A stretch of 60,193 nucleotides of DNA, taken from positions 1 to 60,193 of the IMG/VR virus record IMGVR_UViG_3300030104_006323, one strand, 5' to 3'. A program made the position numbers and the translations under genes. How positions within the stretch are numbered: position 1 is the first letter of the stretch; each line of letters starts with the position of its first letter. Below are positions 25,551-35,833 of this stretch, piece by piece. The notes under the pieces are model-generated. The model did not search any database. It saw only the letters and a list, made by a program, of their open reading frames with translations, and had not been told where the DNA came from. Source of the stretch: a virus.

Positions 25551-26309
25551 ATGAAAAAAGTAAAAGAAAAATACGCAGATAAGGCGTATAGATTATTAAG
25601 CAGAAGAATACCGCTAACTTACATGTTAGCTTCACGAAACACAAGCAGATCCCCACTATTATGGTTTGATGAAGAGAAAGGAATTAACAGACCTCTTCGA
25701 TATGCAAGAAATCAAAAGTCTCCATTTGAAGACGAACAAGATGGCAATGCAGTATTAGAACCTATAATGTTTGAGGATGGGATGTTGACTGTGCCAAGAA
25801 CCAACCAAACACTTCAAAAGTTTTTATATTATCATCCTTCAAACGGAAAAGTTTATGAGGAAATTAATAATGAAAAAGATGCAGCTGAGCAATTAGCTTA
25901 TGTTGAGCTTGGATTGGATGCGCAAATATTAGCTAAAAATTTAAAAGGTGATGAGCTAATAACTGTATGTAGAGTTTTAATGGGAGGAGCAGCCGATAGA
26001 CTGACAACCTCTGAATTAAAAAGAGATATATTGTTATATGCTAAAGATAATCCTCAAGATTTTTTAGAAACAGTTAATGATCCTATGCTTAACTTATATG
26101 GTGATGTTGTACAATTTTTTAATAATACTTGGTTAGTTCTTAAGAACCAAGGTAAAGATGTATACTTCAATCTACCAAAAAATAAAAACAAGTTATTGTC
26201 AGTACCATTTGGTGAAGACCATTACTATATAGTGGCTTCATTCTTTCAGGGTGATGACGGTGTAGAGACTTATAAACTACTTTCAAAAAAGCTAAAAAAA
26301 GATAAATAA
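25551..26309 (+). CDS. Conserved head-module protein of unknown function
   Basis: 252 aa, alpha/beta. SRRIPLTYMLASRNTSRSPL, WFDEEKGINRPLRYARNQKS, TSELKRDILLYAKDNPQDFL, VPFGEDHYYIVASFFQGDDG. The sequence has the look of a protein conserved next to capsid genes in marine Bacteroidota phages. It follows the capsid terminator, so it depends on read-through or an unrecognised promoter. Possibly head completion. Confidence 0.65.
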   Translation: MKKVKEKYADKAYRLLSRRIPLTYMLASRNTSRSPLLWFDEEKGINRPLRYARNQKSPFEDEQDGNAVLEPIMFEDGMLTVPRTNQTLQKFLYYHPSNGKVYEEINNEKDAAEQLAYVELGLDAQILAKNLKGDELITVCRVLMGGAADRLTTSELKRDILLYAKDNPQDFLETVNDPMLNLYGDVVQFFNNTWLVLKNQGKDVYFNLPKNKNKLLSVPFGEDHYYIVASFFQGDDGVETYKLLSKKLKKDK

Positions 26310-26316
26310 GGTTTCG

Positions 26317-26324
26317 TATCTTTG
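26317..26324 (+). promoter_or_regulatory. Candidate -7 promoter box (TATCTTTG)
   Basis: TATCTTTG 8 nt after the preceding stop and 31 nt before the ATG at 26356. With the terminator at 26710 it defines a monocistronic unit. Confidence 0.55.
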
Positions 26325-26355
26325 AGGTATTGTTTAACCCTTAAATTTTTTAACT

Positions 26356-26685
26356 ATGATGAAGTATTTCAAAATTAGTTTAAGTGATGCGGACCATTTA
26401 ATTCCTTTACAAAGTATATTAGGGATTGAAGTGGGGGCTGATACAGAAGTAGATATTCTTTACAATGTAAAAGGCCATGGTGCAACTGGAGCTTCTGAAG
26501 TGTTAGGTGTAAAAATCACTGCTACTACAGCAGATGATGCAGCTAAAACTAAAGAGCAATTAAATAGTATCGTTGATGCTATGGAAGATGCACTATCTAC
26601 TGCGTGGACAAAACCTTTCTATGTACTTGAGCCTAAGTATGCTGTTACAGCTATTGCTCAAATAGAAGAAGAGTGGTCTGCATAG
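26356..26685 (+). CDS. Single-gene transcript: small abundant virion protein candidate
   Basis: 109 aa; the double ATG makes the start 26356 or 26359. MMKYFKISLSDADHLIPLQS, GIEVGADTEVDILYNVKGHG, then a helical part (DDAAKTKEQLNSIVDAMEDAL) and a final strand. The gene has its own promoter box and a strong terminator, so it is expressed separately from capsid and neck genes. An abundant capsid-associated (decoration) protein is the best guess. Confidence 0.65.
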   Translation: MMKYFKISLSDADHLIPLQSILGIEVGADTEVDILYNVKGHGATGASEVLGVKITATTADDAAKTKEQLNSIVDAMEDALSTAWTKPFYVLEPKYAVTAIAQIEEEWSA

Positions 26686-26709
26686 TAATCACTAACTATC
26701 AGTTATGAA

Positions 26710-26743
26710 AGGGGCTTAAACATTTAGGCCTCTTTTTTTTTTG
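26710..26743 (+). terminator. Intrinsic terminator
   Basis: AGGGGCTTAAA (26710-26720) pairs with TTTAGGCCTCT (26723-26733) through 11 positions including two G-T pairs, followed by nine or more T. Confidence 0.9.
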
Positions 26744-26745
26744 CT

Positions 26746-26753
26746 TATATTTG
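26746..26753 (+). promoter_or_regulatory. Candidate -7 promoter box (TATATTTG) for the neck/tail operon
   Basis: TATATTTG directly after the T-run of the preceding terminator and 15 nt before the ATG at 26769. It would restart transcription for the neck and tail genes up to 35825 or beyond. Confidence 0.55.
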
Positions 26754-26768
26754 TAAAAAGATTTACGA

Positions 26769-27734
26769 ATGATTAACTCAGTTAGGAATACAGTTATGGC
26801 TGTAGCCAACAAAAATAACTACGGCTACATCTCTCCTCAAGATTTTAATTTGTATTGTTTACAAGCACAAATGGATATATATGAGGATTATTTTTATCAA
26901 TACAATAATTGGATTAATAGAGAAAACGCAAGAAGTTCAGGTACAGGATATGCAGATATTATTAAAAGTTTAGAAGAAGTAATAGACACATTTTCTGCAA
27001 CAGCTTATTTAGCACAACCAGTTGCTAACCAAAATAATCAATATAATTTACCTGCAGACTATTATTTGATAAATAAAATATTTTATTATCCCACTTTAAA
27101 GGTAAGCGGGACATCAACTGCTTTATCTGCTGGGACTCAATTAGTTGATTCAACTCAAACATTTACAACATCAGTTTCTGTAGGAGATGTATTAACAAAT
27201 ACTACAGACAATACTTCAGCATATATTACTGAAGTTAGGTCTGACACTATTTTGATTTTAAGTGAAAGCATAATGGCGGTAGGGGAAACATATAGTATAT
27301 ATGACCAGTACAATATTACAGAGGTTGAAAGAGTAAATCAAAATAAAATATTTTATTTAACAAGCTCTAATTTAACTTATCCTACTACGCAATATCCTGC
27401 GTATGTTTTAGGTGGAGCTAACTCAAACACTTCTCCTGGAGTGGTAGGTAATACAATTACCGTTTACCCAAACACAATAACTCAAGGCGGAGCTTTACAA
27501 ACTCAATACATTAGATATCCTTTAGCTCCTAATTGGACTTATTTAAGTACATCTGGCAACGATCCAATTTTTAATCCTGGTGCAGCTGACTATCAAAACT
27601 TTGAACTACCTGCATCTGATGAGCCAAATTTAGTAGCTAAAATATTACAATACATTGGTATAGAGATAAGAGAAGAAACAGTATACAAATTTGGAGCACA
27701 AGAAGAAATAACCGATACACAAGAAACAAGTTAA
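26769..27734 (+). CDS. Neck/ring (head-tail adaptor-like) protein
   Basis: 321 aa. The N-terminal helical part MINSVRNTVMAVANKNNYGY, ISPQDFNLYCLQAQMDIYED resembles ring proteins that follow the capsid gene in crAss-like phages. An inserted beta domain (about 115-190, TSTALSAGTQLVDSTQTFTT) has the same repeat style as the protein at 6336. The C-terminus is helical (EPNLVAKILQYIGIEIREE). Likely part of the ring stack between portal and tail. Confidence 0.65.
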   Translation: MINSVRNTVMAVANKNNYGYISPQDFNLYCLQAQMDIYEDYFYQYNNWINRENARSSGTGYADIIKSLEEVIDTFSATAYLAQPVANQNNQYNLPADYYLINKIFYYPTLKVSGTSTALSAGTQLVDSTQTFTTSVSVGDVLTNTTDNTSAYITEVRSDTILILSESIMAVGETYSIYDQYNITEVERVNQNKIFYLTSSNLTYPTTQYPAYVLGGANSNTSPGVVGNTITVYPNTITQGGALQTQYIRYPLAPNWTYLSTSGNDPIFNPGAADYQNFELPASDEPNLVAKILQYIGIEIREETVYKFGAQEEITDTQETS

Positions 27735-27735
27735 G

Positions 27736-28650
27736 ATGGCATATATAAATCAATATCAATATTATACAAACAATGGTAATGCACCAGAAGATACTAATTG
27801 GGGCTCTTATCAATATATTTCATTACAAGAAATAGTAAATAATTTTATGTTGATGTATCAAGGAAATCATGAATTGATTAATAACATAAATAGATTTCAA
27901 GTATTATTTTATGCTAAGCGTGGTATTCAAGAATTGAATTATGACGCAATGAAAGAAATTAAAATTTTACAATTAGATGTAGGAAATGAATCAAGATTTA
28001 TTTTACCTGCTGATTATGTAAACTGGGTAAGAATATCACAATTTAGAAATGGTATACTTTATCCTTTAACAGAAAACATACAAACAAACTGGAGCTCCGC
28101 TTATCTTCAAGATAATAATAGCAAAATTTTATTTGATCAAGATGGAAATGTTTTAATGCCAGAAGATTCTCAAGTAGATATGAGTAGAGGAAAAGTAGGA
28201 ATATATTTAAATGACAACAGTATATTTAATAATCAAGAAGGAATATGCGTAGATGGGCGCTGGTATTTTGATTATGCAATAGGCGCAAGGTTTGGTTTAA
28301 ATACTGAAACAGCAAATGTAAATCCTACATTTACTATAGATAAAAAAGCAGGTGTAATTAATTTCAGTTCATTAGGCGGAAGCGCTTCCATTGTATTAGA
28401 ATATGTATCTGATGGTATGGAGGGTGGAGATGATTCTAAAGTTAGTGTCAATAAATTGTTTGAAGAATTTATATACGCATATATTAAGTATTCTATTTTG
28501 AATAGTAGATTAGGAGTGCAAGAATATGTAGTTAGAAGAGCTCAAAAAGACAAGTCTTCTTTGCTGCGTAATGCAAAATTAAGATTAAGTAATATACATC
28601 CTGGTCGTCTCTTAATGAATTTAAGAGGTCAGGATAAATGGATAAAGTAA
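27736..28650 (+). CDS. Tail tubular / ring protein
   Basis: 304 aa. ISLQEIVNNFMLMYQGNHEL, NRFQVLFYAKRGIQELNYDA, FILPADYVNWVRISQF are typical of the gp11-like/crAss ring proteins that join the neck to the tail. Starts 1 nt after the previous stop and ends 1 nt before the tail hub gene. Confidence 0.7.
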   Translation: MAYINQYQYYTNNGNAPEDTNWGSYQYISLQEIVNNFMLMYQGNHELINNINRFQVLFYAKRGIQELNYDAMKEIKILQLDVGNESRFILPADYVNWVRISQFRNGILYPLTENIQTNWSSAYLQDNNSKILFDQDGNVLMPEDSQVDMSRGKVGIYLNDNSIFNNQEGICVDGRWYFDYAIGARFGLNTETANVNPTFTIDKKAGVINFSSLGGSASIVLEYVSDGMEGGDDSKVSVNKLFEEFIYAYIKYSILNSRLGVQEYVVRRAQKDKSSLLRNAKLRLSNIHPGRLLMNLRGQDKWIK

Positions 28651-28651
28651 T

Positions 28652-31600
28652 ATGCCAATAGTAACTACCAATTTTATCAGAGGACGGATGAATAAATCCG
28701 TAGATGAAAGACTACTTCCTCCTGGGGAGTATGTGGATGCTATGAACTTAAGGTTGGGATCTACAGAAACTACGGAAATAGGTGCGGTAGAAAACAGTAA
28801 AGGTAATACACAACTTACTACATTAGAATATATAAATATTCCATTATCTGCTACTGCAAAATGTATAGGTGCGTATGAAGACAGCGCAGAAGAAACAATT
28901 TATTGGTTTGTTCATGAAAATAATTACGATGCCAAGGGTGGAATTGTTGACATGATTGTATCTTTCAATACAAACACCAGTGCATTACGATATCATGTAA
29001 TTACAAGAAACACTCTTAATTTTGATCCTAAATTTTTAATAACAGGTGTAGAAAAAATAGAGGATTTATTGTTTTTTACTGACAACCTTAATCCTCCAAG
29101 AAAAATAAATGTACGACAAACCTATCCTTTTCCTAATGGTAGCACAGATCTCACATTAGAAGAAGATTTAAATGTTATAGTAAAACCTCCTGGTTATGAA
29201 TTTACTCCAGGCGTAGGCACTTACATTCCTTTACCCGCACCGACTTTAGATGGTATTACATTACCTGGTTCTGAAAACTATATTGAAAATAGATTTTTAT
29301 GTTTTGCTTATAGATATAGATACCAAAATAATGAATACAGTGCAATCTCTTTATTTTCTAAACCAGCATTTGCGACAGGACAGTTTAGGTTTAGTGTTAA
29401 AAATTACAACAATGAAGGAATGCAAAACAGATTTAATGCTGTAAACATTTCTTTTAGTACAGGAAGCAGTAGAGTTAAAGAGGTAGATTTATTATTTAAA
29501 GACACTTCAACAAATAATATTTATGTAATAGAAAGATTTGATAAAGAAGAAAATGGTTGGGCAAGTGATTCAATACACACCTTTCAGTTTAATAATAGTA
29601 AAATATATTCCGTATTAGGAAGCGATGAGCTTTTAAGATTATACGATAATGTACCAACTAAAGCACAAGCTTTAACTATTATGGGTAATAGATTAATCTA
29701 CGGAAATTATGTCGATGGTTTTAATATAACTAATGAAAACGGGCAAGAAATTGCTCTTAATTATTCTACAAAACTTATCAATAGAAATGTAGATTTTATT
29801 GATCTTCCTGACGCAACAATATCTAATGGTGTTAATTATACTATTGATCCAACCACAACAGTGACCGCTACAAATGCTGTCGCTGAATTTGATCTTAGCG
29901 ATATTAACGCGCAGTTAAAAAGAAACTCAGTTTTAAATTTTAGTATTACTGCTGAACACTCACAATTATCAGGAACAACTGCTGAGTCGTGTTTTCAAGA
30001 CAATGTTAATTTTACTAATGGAGTAATTACATTTGATTTTTCTGTTACATTAACCGCTGATTACAGTTCAGTATATGATTTTAGTCAGAGCTCCGATTTT
30101 AGAAATGCTATTGGAACTGAAGAAGGAGTCAATTTTCAGCCTATTGCAACAGCCAGTGATGGAGGATCTTTAACTGATTCGTTTAATAATGATTTAGCCT
30201 TACCTTCTGTTACTTGTACTTTTACTAAGACTTTAAGTAGTATTAATGACTCGACTGCTCAACAAGGGTGGGCGATTACTGCGACTCCAGGAAGTGATAT
30301 AATTAAACTTCAAATTCTTGCAATTAAATTTGTAAGTGCAGGTTCTGCTGGACCACCTGTCGTTAATCAAACAGACTTGTATGAATACTTTAGAATATCG
30401 ACTGCAAGTCTGGCGTTTACATCTACTAAAGATACTGGTAGTTTACACAGTAATAGAGATTTTGCAACAGGCATAGTTTACTTAGATGATTATGGAAGGG
30501 CATCTACAGTTTTAACTTCTAACTTTAATACAATTAGTATTCCTGCTTCAGACAGTACACGATTAAATTCTATTGAAGCCACGGTAGAAAACTACGCTCC
30601 TTCTTGGGCACAAAGATATAAGTTTGTTGTCAAGCCCAGTAAAGGTAACTATGAAACTATATTTTCTAATTTTTATTATACTGTACAAACTTCACAAGTA
30701 ACATATTTTAAATTAGAAGGAGATAATCAAAACAAAGTAAAAACAGGAGATACTCTAATCGTAAAGACTGATGTGGGCGGACCAATCACAAGAGTTGTAA
30801 AAGCTAAGGTTTTAAATGTTGAGGCTCAGGCAAGAAACTTTTTAGATGATGAGCAAGGTTTGGGTGATGACACTTTTCAATTACCTGGTTTATACATGGA
30901 AATAAAACCTTCAGGATTTAATGTTAACATTCCTCAAGATGCCATAATAGAAAATGGAGAAAAAAGTGATAAGTCTACAGGAGATGACGGAAGGTGTAAG
31001 ACTGGTGTTAATTATCCTTTGTTTACTACCGATGAAAACGGTGTAACAGAAAATTATACCATACCTGCTGGCTCTGCAATTCAAATTAAAATAAGAGTTA
31101 GTAGAGATGAAAGAGGTAATCAATGTGAGGGCTTTGAGTGGAAGTGGGAGCAAACTTTATTTTCATCTTCAGAGTATCCTGATTTTAGAAGATGGTGGAT
31201 AGGAGATCAAATAAATCCAGCCAATGCTTCACCTGGTAAAATCGAAGCGGATGGTAATATAGAAGTTGTTAATAAAACAACAGTTGGTTCCTATAGTGCT
31301 GGTGTAGGCGGTGTTACATGTACTACAGACAGTGGTCAAAATGTAAGTAGTGATTCTGTATTTTTTCAGTTTCTACAAGACACTGTTGCAGATTCAGCTT
31401 CACCTCTGGGATTAGTTGTTAAAACAAAAAAGCCTGGGTGTGCAGGGTTTCAACCTTTTTCAAGAAGAAGAAATGTAAAAGTCGAATGTGAGATTATTGT
31501 TACGCGAGCAAATACTATGATAGTATTTGAAACAGAACCGTTGGATGCAAACCCTGACATATTTTTTGATGCTTCAGAATCTTATCCAATAATAAGGGAT

Positions 31601-33457
31601 AGTGCTACAGGAAATTACTTACATCAATCTGGTAGTGCAGATGCTGATCAAAATCAAACCACATCACAACCCGCTATAGTTACATTACCTTTTATAGATT
31701 GTTTTACATTTGGTAATGGAGTAGAGAGTTTTAAAATAAATGATGATTTAGCAGGTAGAGCATTAACTATGGGGCAGCGCGTATTAGCTGTTTCAGAACA
31801 AGATTTTAAAGAAGCAAATAGATTTGCTGATGTAACTTATAGTGGTATATTTAGTAGTAATGCTGGGGTAAATAACTTAAATGAATTTAATTTAGGTTTA
31901 GCTAATTTTAAAGAATTAGAAACCAGCTTTGGTCCTATTCAAAAACTATATGCAAGAGAAACAGACATATTAACTTTACAAGAAGATAAGATAAGTTATG
32001 TACTGGCATCTAAAAATTTAATTAGTGATGCTTCTGGAGGTGGAGCTATTGTTAGCACACCTACAATATTAGGAACTCAAATAGCCAGAATAGAAGAATA
32101 TGGTATTAGTTTTAATCCAGAAAGTTTTGCGCACTATGGTGATAGTTATTATTTTACTGACACTAAAAGAGTTGGGGTAATAAGACTTAGAGGTAACAGC
32201 CAAAACGATCAGCTTACAGTTATATCTGATTTAGGAATGAGATCTTGGTTTAGAGATAATTTCCAAACAGCTTTAGATACACAAAAAATTGGAGGATATG
32301 ATCCATATATGGATGAATATGTTTTATCTACCAATAATATTAAAGTACCCGTTCCTGATGTGATATATGATTGTGGAGCAGAATTTCAAGCAGTTAGTTC
32401 ATCTGCTAATACAATTTACACGATTGATTTTGGGTCTATTATAGGAGATATGGTGGTGAATTTTTCAGTAACTGGAACAGCTATTTGTGGAATTAGTTGG
32501 AACGGAACAGCCGCTTCTTCAGGGTTAGTAACTGATTCGAGTACTACTGTTACTTTAGCCAAAACAAGTGGCTCCCCAACAACAGCACAAATCTCCGTAC
32601 AACCAAATGGTTCTGCGTCTTGGGCAGTAACACCACAATGTATTACTCCATTAAATATAACTGTATTTAAATGTGTAATAAACTCAAACATTAAAAGTGG
32701 AAGTTTAATTCATGTTGAGTATGGTTGGTCTGACACTTCAACTATAAGCCCAATAGATACAGATCAAATAACAATGGGTTCAAATGATTTAATATTTAGC
32801 TATTTCCAAAGTCAAACAGGAGTAAGATCAGTTGGTGTATACCCTTATGATGGAGCAAGTTTAAATATGAGGGTAAATAAATTAGCCACAGATGATTATG
32901 ACTGGACTTATCCAAATGATAATTTTAAGTTTTTATCTACAAATACTTTATATCAAAACAACACAACAGATGTAGCAGCATTATTGGCGGCAGCGTCAGA
33001 TATACCTAATTCCTTTGTGACGAATCCATCAGGAACAAATGTTAGAGAGGCAACGGTTACACCATCCACCAATCCAGCGTTTTCATTACCATCAGGAAAT
33101 CAATATTTATATTTAATTTATGACTTTAGATTTACCTCAGCGCAATCATTATGTTATTCAGATACTTCGGCTTCTGAAGCTTGTTGTGAATGTACTATAC
33201 CATGTACTTCGTTTTCAGCAAGTACGGTTCAGACATCTTCATCAATAGCGTGTCAGCAACCATTGACTCAAACATTTTATTATAATGGTAGTACAGGCAT
33301 AGCGATTGGTAATTTGGTCTATAGTGATTCTCAATGCGCAGGTAATGCACCAGGAGCAGGAATAAACAACCTTCCTCAAGGTTATTATAAAATAACAGGA
33401 AATGAGTATATTAGGGTAAATTCACAAGGATTAGTAATAGAAAAAACAAGTTGTTAA
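28652..33457 (+). CDS. Very large tail hub/nozzle protein (gp12-like)
   Basis: 1601 aa. The N-terminus FIRGRMNKSVDERLLPPGEY, VDAMNLRLGSTETTEIGAVE, NSKGNTQL is the start of T7 gp12-type tail tubular B and crAss stabilisation proteins. Domains follow with ALTIMGNRLIYGNYVDGFNI, an insertion, then LQEDKISYVL and HYGDSYYFTDTKRVGVIRL (beta-propeller-like). It ends with Cys-rich modules (CCECTIPCTSF, then TFYYNGSTGIAIGNLVYSD ending in TSC), like those in the fibre proteins. Forms the tail tip platform. Confidence 0.75.
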   Translation: MPIVTTNFIRGRMNKSVDERLLPPGEYVDAMNLRLGSTETTEIGAVENSKGNTQLTTLEYINIPLSATAKCIGAYEDSAEETIYWFVHENNYDAKGGIVDMIVSFNTNTSALRYHVITRNTLNFDPKFLITGVEKIEDLLFFTDNLNPPRKINVRQTYPFPNGSTDLTLEEDLNVIVKPPGYEFTPGVGTYIPLPAPTLDGITLPGSENYIENRFLCFAYRYRYQNNEYSAISLFSKPAFATGQFRFSVKNYNNEGMQNRFNAVNISFSTGSSRVKEVDLLFKDTSTNNIYVIERFDKEENGWASDSIHTFQFNNSKIYSVLGSDELLRLYDNVPTKAQALTIMGNRLIYGNYVDGFNITNENGQEIALNYSTKLINRNVDFIDLPDATISNGVNYTIDPTTTVTATNAVAEFDLSDINAQLKRNSVLNFSITAEHSQLSGTTAESCFQDNVNFTNGVITFDFSVTLTADYSSVYDFSQSSDFRNAIGTEEGVNFQPIATASDGGSLTDSFNNDLALPSVTCTFTKTLSSINDSTAQQGWAITATPGSDIIKLQILAIKFVSAGSAGPPVVNQTDLYEYFRISTASLAFTSTKDTGSLHSNRDFATGIVYLDDYGRASTVLTSNFNTISIPASDSTRLNSIEATVENYAPSWAQRYKFVVKPSKGNYETIFSNFYYTVQTSQVTYFKLEGDNQNKVKTGDTLIVKTDVGGPITRVVKAKVLNVEAQARNFLDDEQGLGDDTFQLPGLYMEIKPSGFNVNIPQDAIIENGEKSDKSTGDDGRCKTGVNYPLFTTDENGVTENYTIPAGSAIQIKIRVSRDERGNQCEGFEWKWEQTLFSSSEYPDFRRWWIGDQINPANASPGKIEADGNIEVVNKTTVGSYSAGVGGVTCTTDSGQNVSSDSVFFQFLQDTVADSASPLGLVVKTKKPGCAGFQPFSRRRNVKVECEIIVTRANTMIVFETEPLDANPDIFFDASESYPIIRDSATGNYLHQSGSADADQNQTTSQPAIVTLPFIDCFTFGNGVESFKINDDLAGRALTMGQRVLAVSEQDFKEANRFADVTYSGIFSSNAGVNNLNEFNLGLANFKELETSFGPIQKLYARETDILTLQEDKISYVLASKNLISDASGGGAIVSTPTILGTQIARIEEYGISFNPESFAHYGDSYYFTDTKRVGVIRLRGNSQNDQLTVISDLGMRSWFRDNFQTALDTQKIGGYDPYMDEYVLSTNNIKVPVPDVIYDCGAEFQAVSSSANTIYTIDFGSIIGDMVVNFSVTGTAICGISWNGTAASSGLVTDSSTTVTLAKTSGSPTTAQISVQPNGSASWAVTPQCITPLNITVFKCVINSNIKSGSLIHVEYGWSDTSTISPIDTDQITMGSNDLIFSYFQSQTGVRSVGVYPYDGASLNMRVNKLATDDYDWTYPNDNFKFLSTNTLYQNNTTDVAALLAAASDIPNSFVTNPSGTNVREATVTPSTNPAFSLPSGNQYLYLIYDFRFTSAQSLCYSDTSASEACCECTIPCTSFSASTVQTSSSIACQQPLTQTFYYNGSTGIAIGNLVYSDSQCAGNAPGAGINNLPQGYYKITGNEYIRVNSQGLVIEKTSC

Positions 33458-33458
33458 T

Positions 33459-35042
33459 ATGGCAGTACAATTCGACACATTTTATTTTGATGGTTTAAAT
33501 TTCTCAAGTGCCACTATAGTATATGATGACGCAGCGTTAACTACAGTTGCGGCAGATGGATACTATGCACAAAATGGTATAGTCCGTCAACAACTAAACG
33601 GATTGCTTTTAAATGCACAATCATGTACAACCTGCGCGACTTCATGTGATAGCTCAGTGTCTGTAAGTATTTCTGGTCAGCCAGGATACTTCAATGCTGA
33701 TATAGATGTGGGAAATACCACAGGAGCAGTGGTTGCATACTTTTATATGGGAAGCACTATACCCGATGGAGTTATCGGAACATTTAACAATGTTGCATAC
33801 AACAAGTTAACTTCTTATAAAAACCATGATACGGTAACTTTAATTGACGATCTTGGTGCAACAGTAGATTATTCAGGTATAAGCAATACTACTTCTGTTC
33901 CTGATAGAAATATTGCTACCTATGTGGGTAATGAAAATTCAAGTTTAGTAAACCTTAGTCCCCACCCTAATGTTCCTGAATATAATTTAGTGGGTGGATC
34001 TTATGTAGCTACTGGATTAACAAGAAGTATAACGGTAGTTAATAACCAAGTTGGATATGCTAAAGACAATGTTTCAACGCCTTCATCCCCAGTATTTACA
34101 ATGGTGGTTCCTAAAAATGATGCTACTGAAACTATATTTAATTTGCAAATTTTTGCACCTCTAACAGGCACAGCTTTTAGGTGGGAGGTAAAATGTCCTG
34201 AAGAATTACCTTCATTTACAGGTAGTCCTTTACAAGCATCTGATACATGTGCAACAGCTGACACAACTTATTATTTTGCACGAAACGCTACAAACACTAA
34301 TCCATTTACAGTGGACACAAACACAGTTCCTGATGTGGGTAACTGGGTATTTACAGATGCTGTAGGTAGCACATACGCGAATGATACAAGTGTTATTCAA
34401 TATATAATTGTAGCTAATACAACTGCCTTAGGAATTAGAAATGGTGTGTGTGTGAGTTCGGCTGCATGTGATTCATCTGGAGGATTGCTTTCGTATACAT
34501 CATCAGGTGTAACTAATTTCGGTAATATATGCAACGATAGCTCAGCTCCTGCATTACAGTTTACTTATTATCATAGTGGAGCAGGTGTTGGCCCAGGAAG
34601 TGTTTATCCAAGTCAAGGAGATGTTGTTTACTCCGATGCTTCTGGCACAACTTTCCTTCAAGCAGGTTACTATTATCTGTATCAAGATGGAACAGGAGAT
34701 TTTCATTATATTATAGTAGGAAATAATGGAGTCGTAACAACAGCAAGTAGTTGTTCTCCACCAACTGTACAATTTTTTAGAAGCGGAGTACAATCAAGTT
34801 GTTCAAGTTTCTGTAATGCTAATTACACTATACCTGTTCCTACCGCAACTACAACAAATGATACATACGCAAATGTTGTAGGCGGTGAAACTATTGCGGG
34901 ATCCTCAATAAATGATGGATGGTATGCTTACGCTGCATCAAGTACAAATACAGCTACTGGGACATTTAGAATAATGCAAGTAGAAAGTAATGTAATACAA
35001 GCATTAGCTGAATGCGATAATGGAATATGTCAATTACTATAA
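33459..35042 (+). CDS. Tail fibre/receptor-binding protein made of repeated Cys-ended modules
   Basis: 527 aa. It begins with a module TFYFDGLNFSSATIVYDDAA ... ADGYYAQNGIVRQQLNG ... SCTTCATSC. Further modules are around TTYYFARNATNTNPF, TYYHSGAGVGPGSVYPSQGD with AGYYYLYQDGTGDFHYIIVG, and a C-terminal one. Each ends in a Cys-containing turn. The same unit occurs at the C-termini of the proteins at 13188 and 28652. Likely a distal tail appendage whose modules can be swapped. Confidence 0.7.
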   Translation: MAVQFDTFYFDGLNFSSATIVYDDAALTTVAADGYYAQNGIVRQQLNGLLLNAQSCTTCATSCDSSVSVSISGQPGYFNADIDVGNTTGAVVAYFYMGSTIPDGVIGTFNNVAYNKLTSYKNHDTVTLIDDLGATVDYSGISNTTSVPDRNIATYVGNENSSLVNLSPHPNVPEYNLVGGSYVATGLTRSITVVNNQVGYAKDNVSTPSSPVFTMVVPKNDATETIFNLQIFAPLTGTAFRWEVKCPEELPSFTGSPLQASDTCATADTTYYFARNATNTNPFTVDTNTVPDVGNWVFTDAVGSTYANDTSVIQYIIVANTTALGIRNGVCVSSAACDSSGGLLSYTSSGVTNFGNICNDSSAPALQFTYYHSGAGVGPGSVYPSQGDVVYSDASGTTFLQAGYYYLYQDGTGDFHYIIVGNNGVVTTASSCSPPTVQFFRSGVQSSCSSFCNANYTIPVPTATTTNDTYANVVGGETIAGSSINDGWYAYAASSTNTATGTFRIMQVESNVIQALAECDNGICQLL

Positions 35043-35045
35043 ATT

Positions 35046-35825
35046 ATGTCAACTGAATATACACTAACATATAAACCAGAAAATGAGGGATGGCCTTCGT
35101 TCTATTCTTTTATACCAGAATTTATAATTGGTATGAACGCTTATCTTTATACTTTTAAAAATGGTAATTTATATAGGCACAATACAAATGACAATAGAAA
35201 TGAATATTATGGTGTAGACGGATCAACAACTCCCTCTACTTTAACAAGTGTATTTAATCCTGAACCTACACTATCAATAAAACTATTTAAAACTTTATCC
35301 TTTGAAAGTAATGCTGTATGGGATTGTACAGCTTTGCTAACAGATTTAAGTCAAGGTAATGTAGATGAAATAAATTTTGAACAAAAAGAAGGAGAGTGGT
35401 ACGCTTATGTAAGACATAATACAGGTGTAACAAATTTTGCTTTACGATATGCTAATGGTTTAGGAAATGTTTCTGTAGCGCCAACTGGACCTAATACTGC
35501 CAGAGTGTTAACAATAGGAAACACTTTAGGAAACATAGTTAATATTGGGGCTCAAATATATGTTATGGTAGGAGGAGGAACTCCTGTTGTAGCGGGAACT
35601 ATAGAGGGTATAGATAAAAACAATAACACCATAACAGTAAACGAAACTGTTCCAGTAGGGGTAACACCTGCCACTCAAGGCGACTTTATATTATTTGTAA
35701 ACAATACTATTGCTGAATCATACGGAATGAGAGGTTATTATATGGAGTTTACTTTATCTAATAACGACACAACACCTGTTGAGCTCTTTTCTGTAGGTAG
35801 TAGTGTGATGAAAAGTTTTCCATAG
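35046..35825 (+). CDS. Tail protein (crAss-like)
   Basis: 259 aa. EYTLTYKPENEGWPSFYSFI, PEFIIGMNAYLYTFKNGNLY, RHNTN is a start I associate with tail-tip proteins of crAss-like and marine Bacteroidota phages. Beta-rich, with a variable middle and GYYMEFTLSNNDTTPVELFS near the end. Follows the fibre gene by 3 nt. Probably part of the tail tip. Confidence 0.65.
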   Translation: MSTEYTLTYKPENEGWPSFYSFIPEFIIGMNAYLYTFKNGNLYRHNTNDNRNEYYGVDGSTTPSTLTSVFNPEPTLSIKLFKTLSFESNAVWDCTALLTDLSQGNVDEINFEQKEGEWYAYVRHNTGVTNFALRYANGLGNVSVAPTGPNTARVLTIGNTLGNIVNIGAQIYVMVGGGTPVVAGTIEGIDKNNNTITVNETVPVGVTPATQGDFILFVNNTIAESYGMRGYYMEFTLSNNDTTPVELFSVGSSVMKSFP

Positions 35826-35833
35826 ATTTTTAT

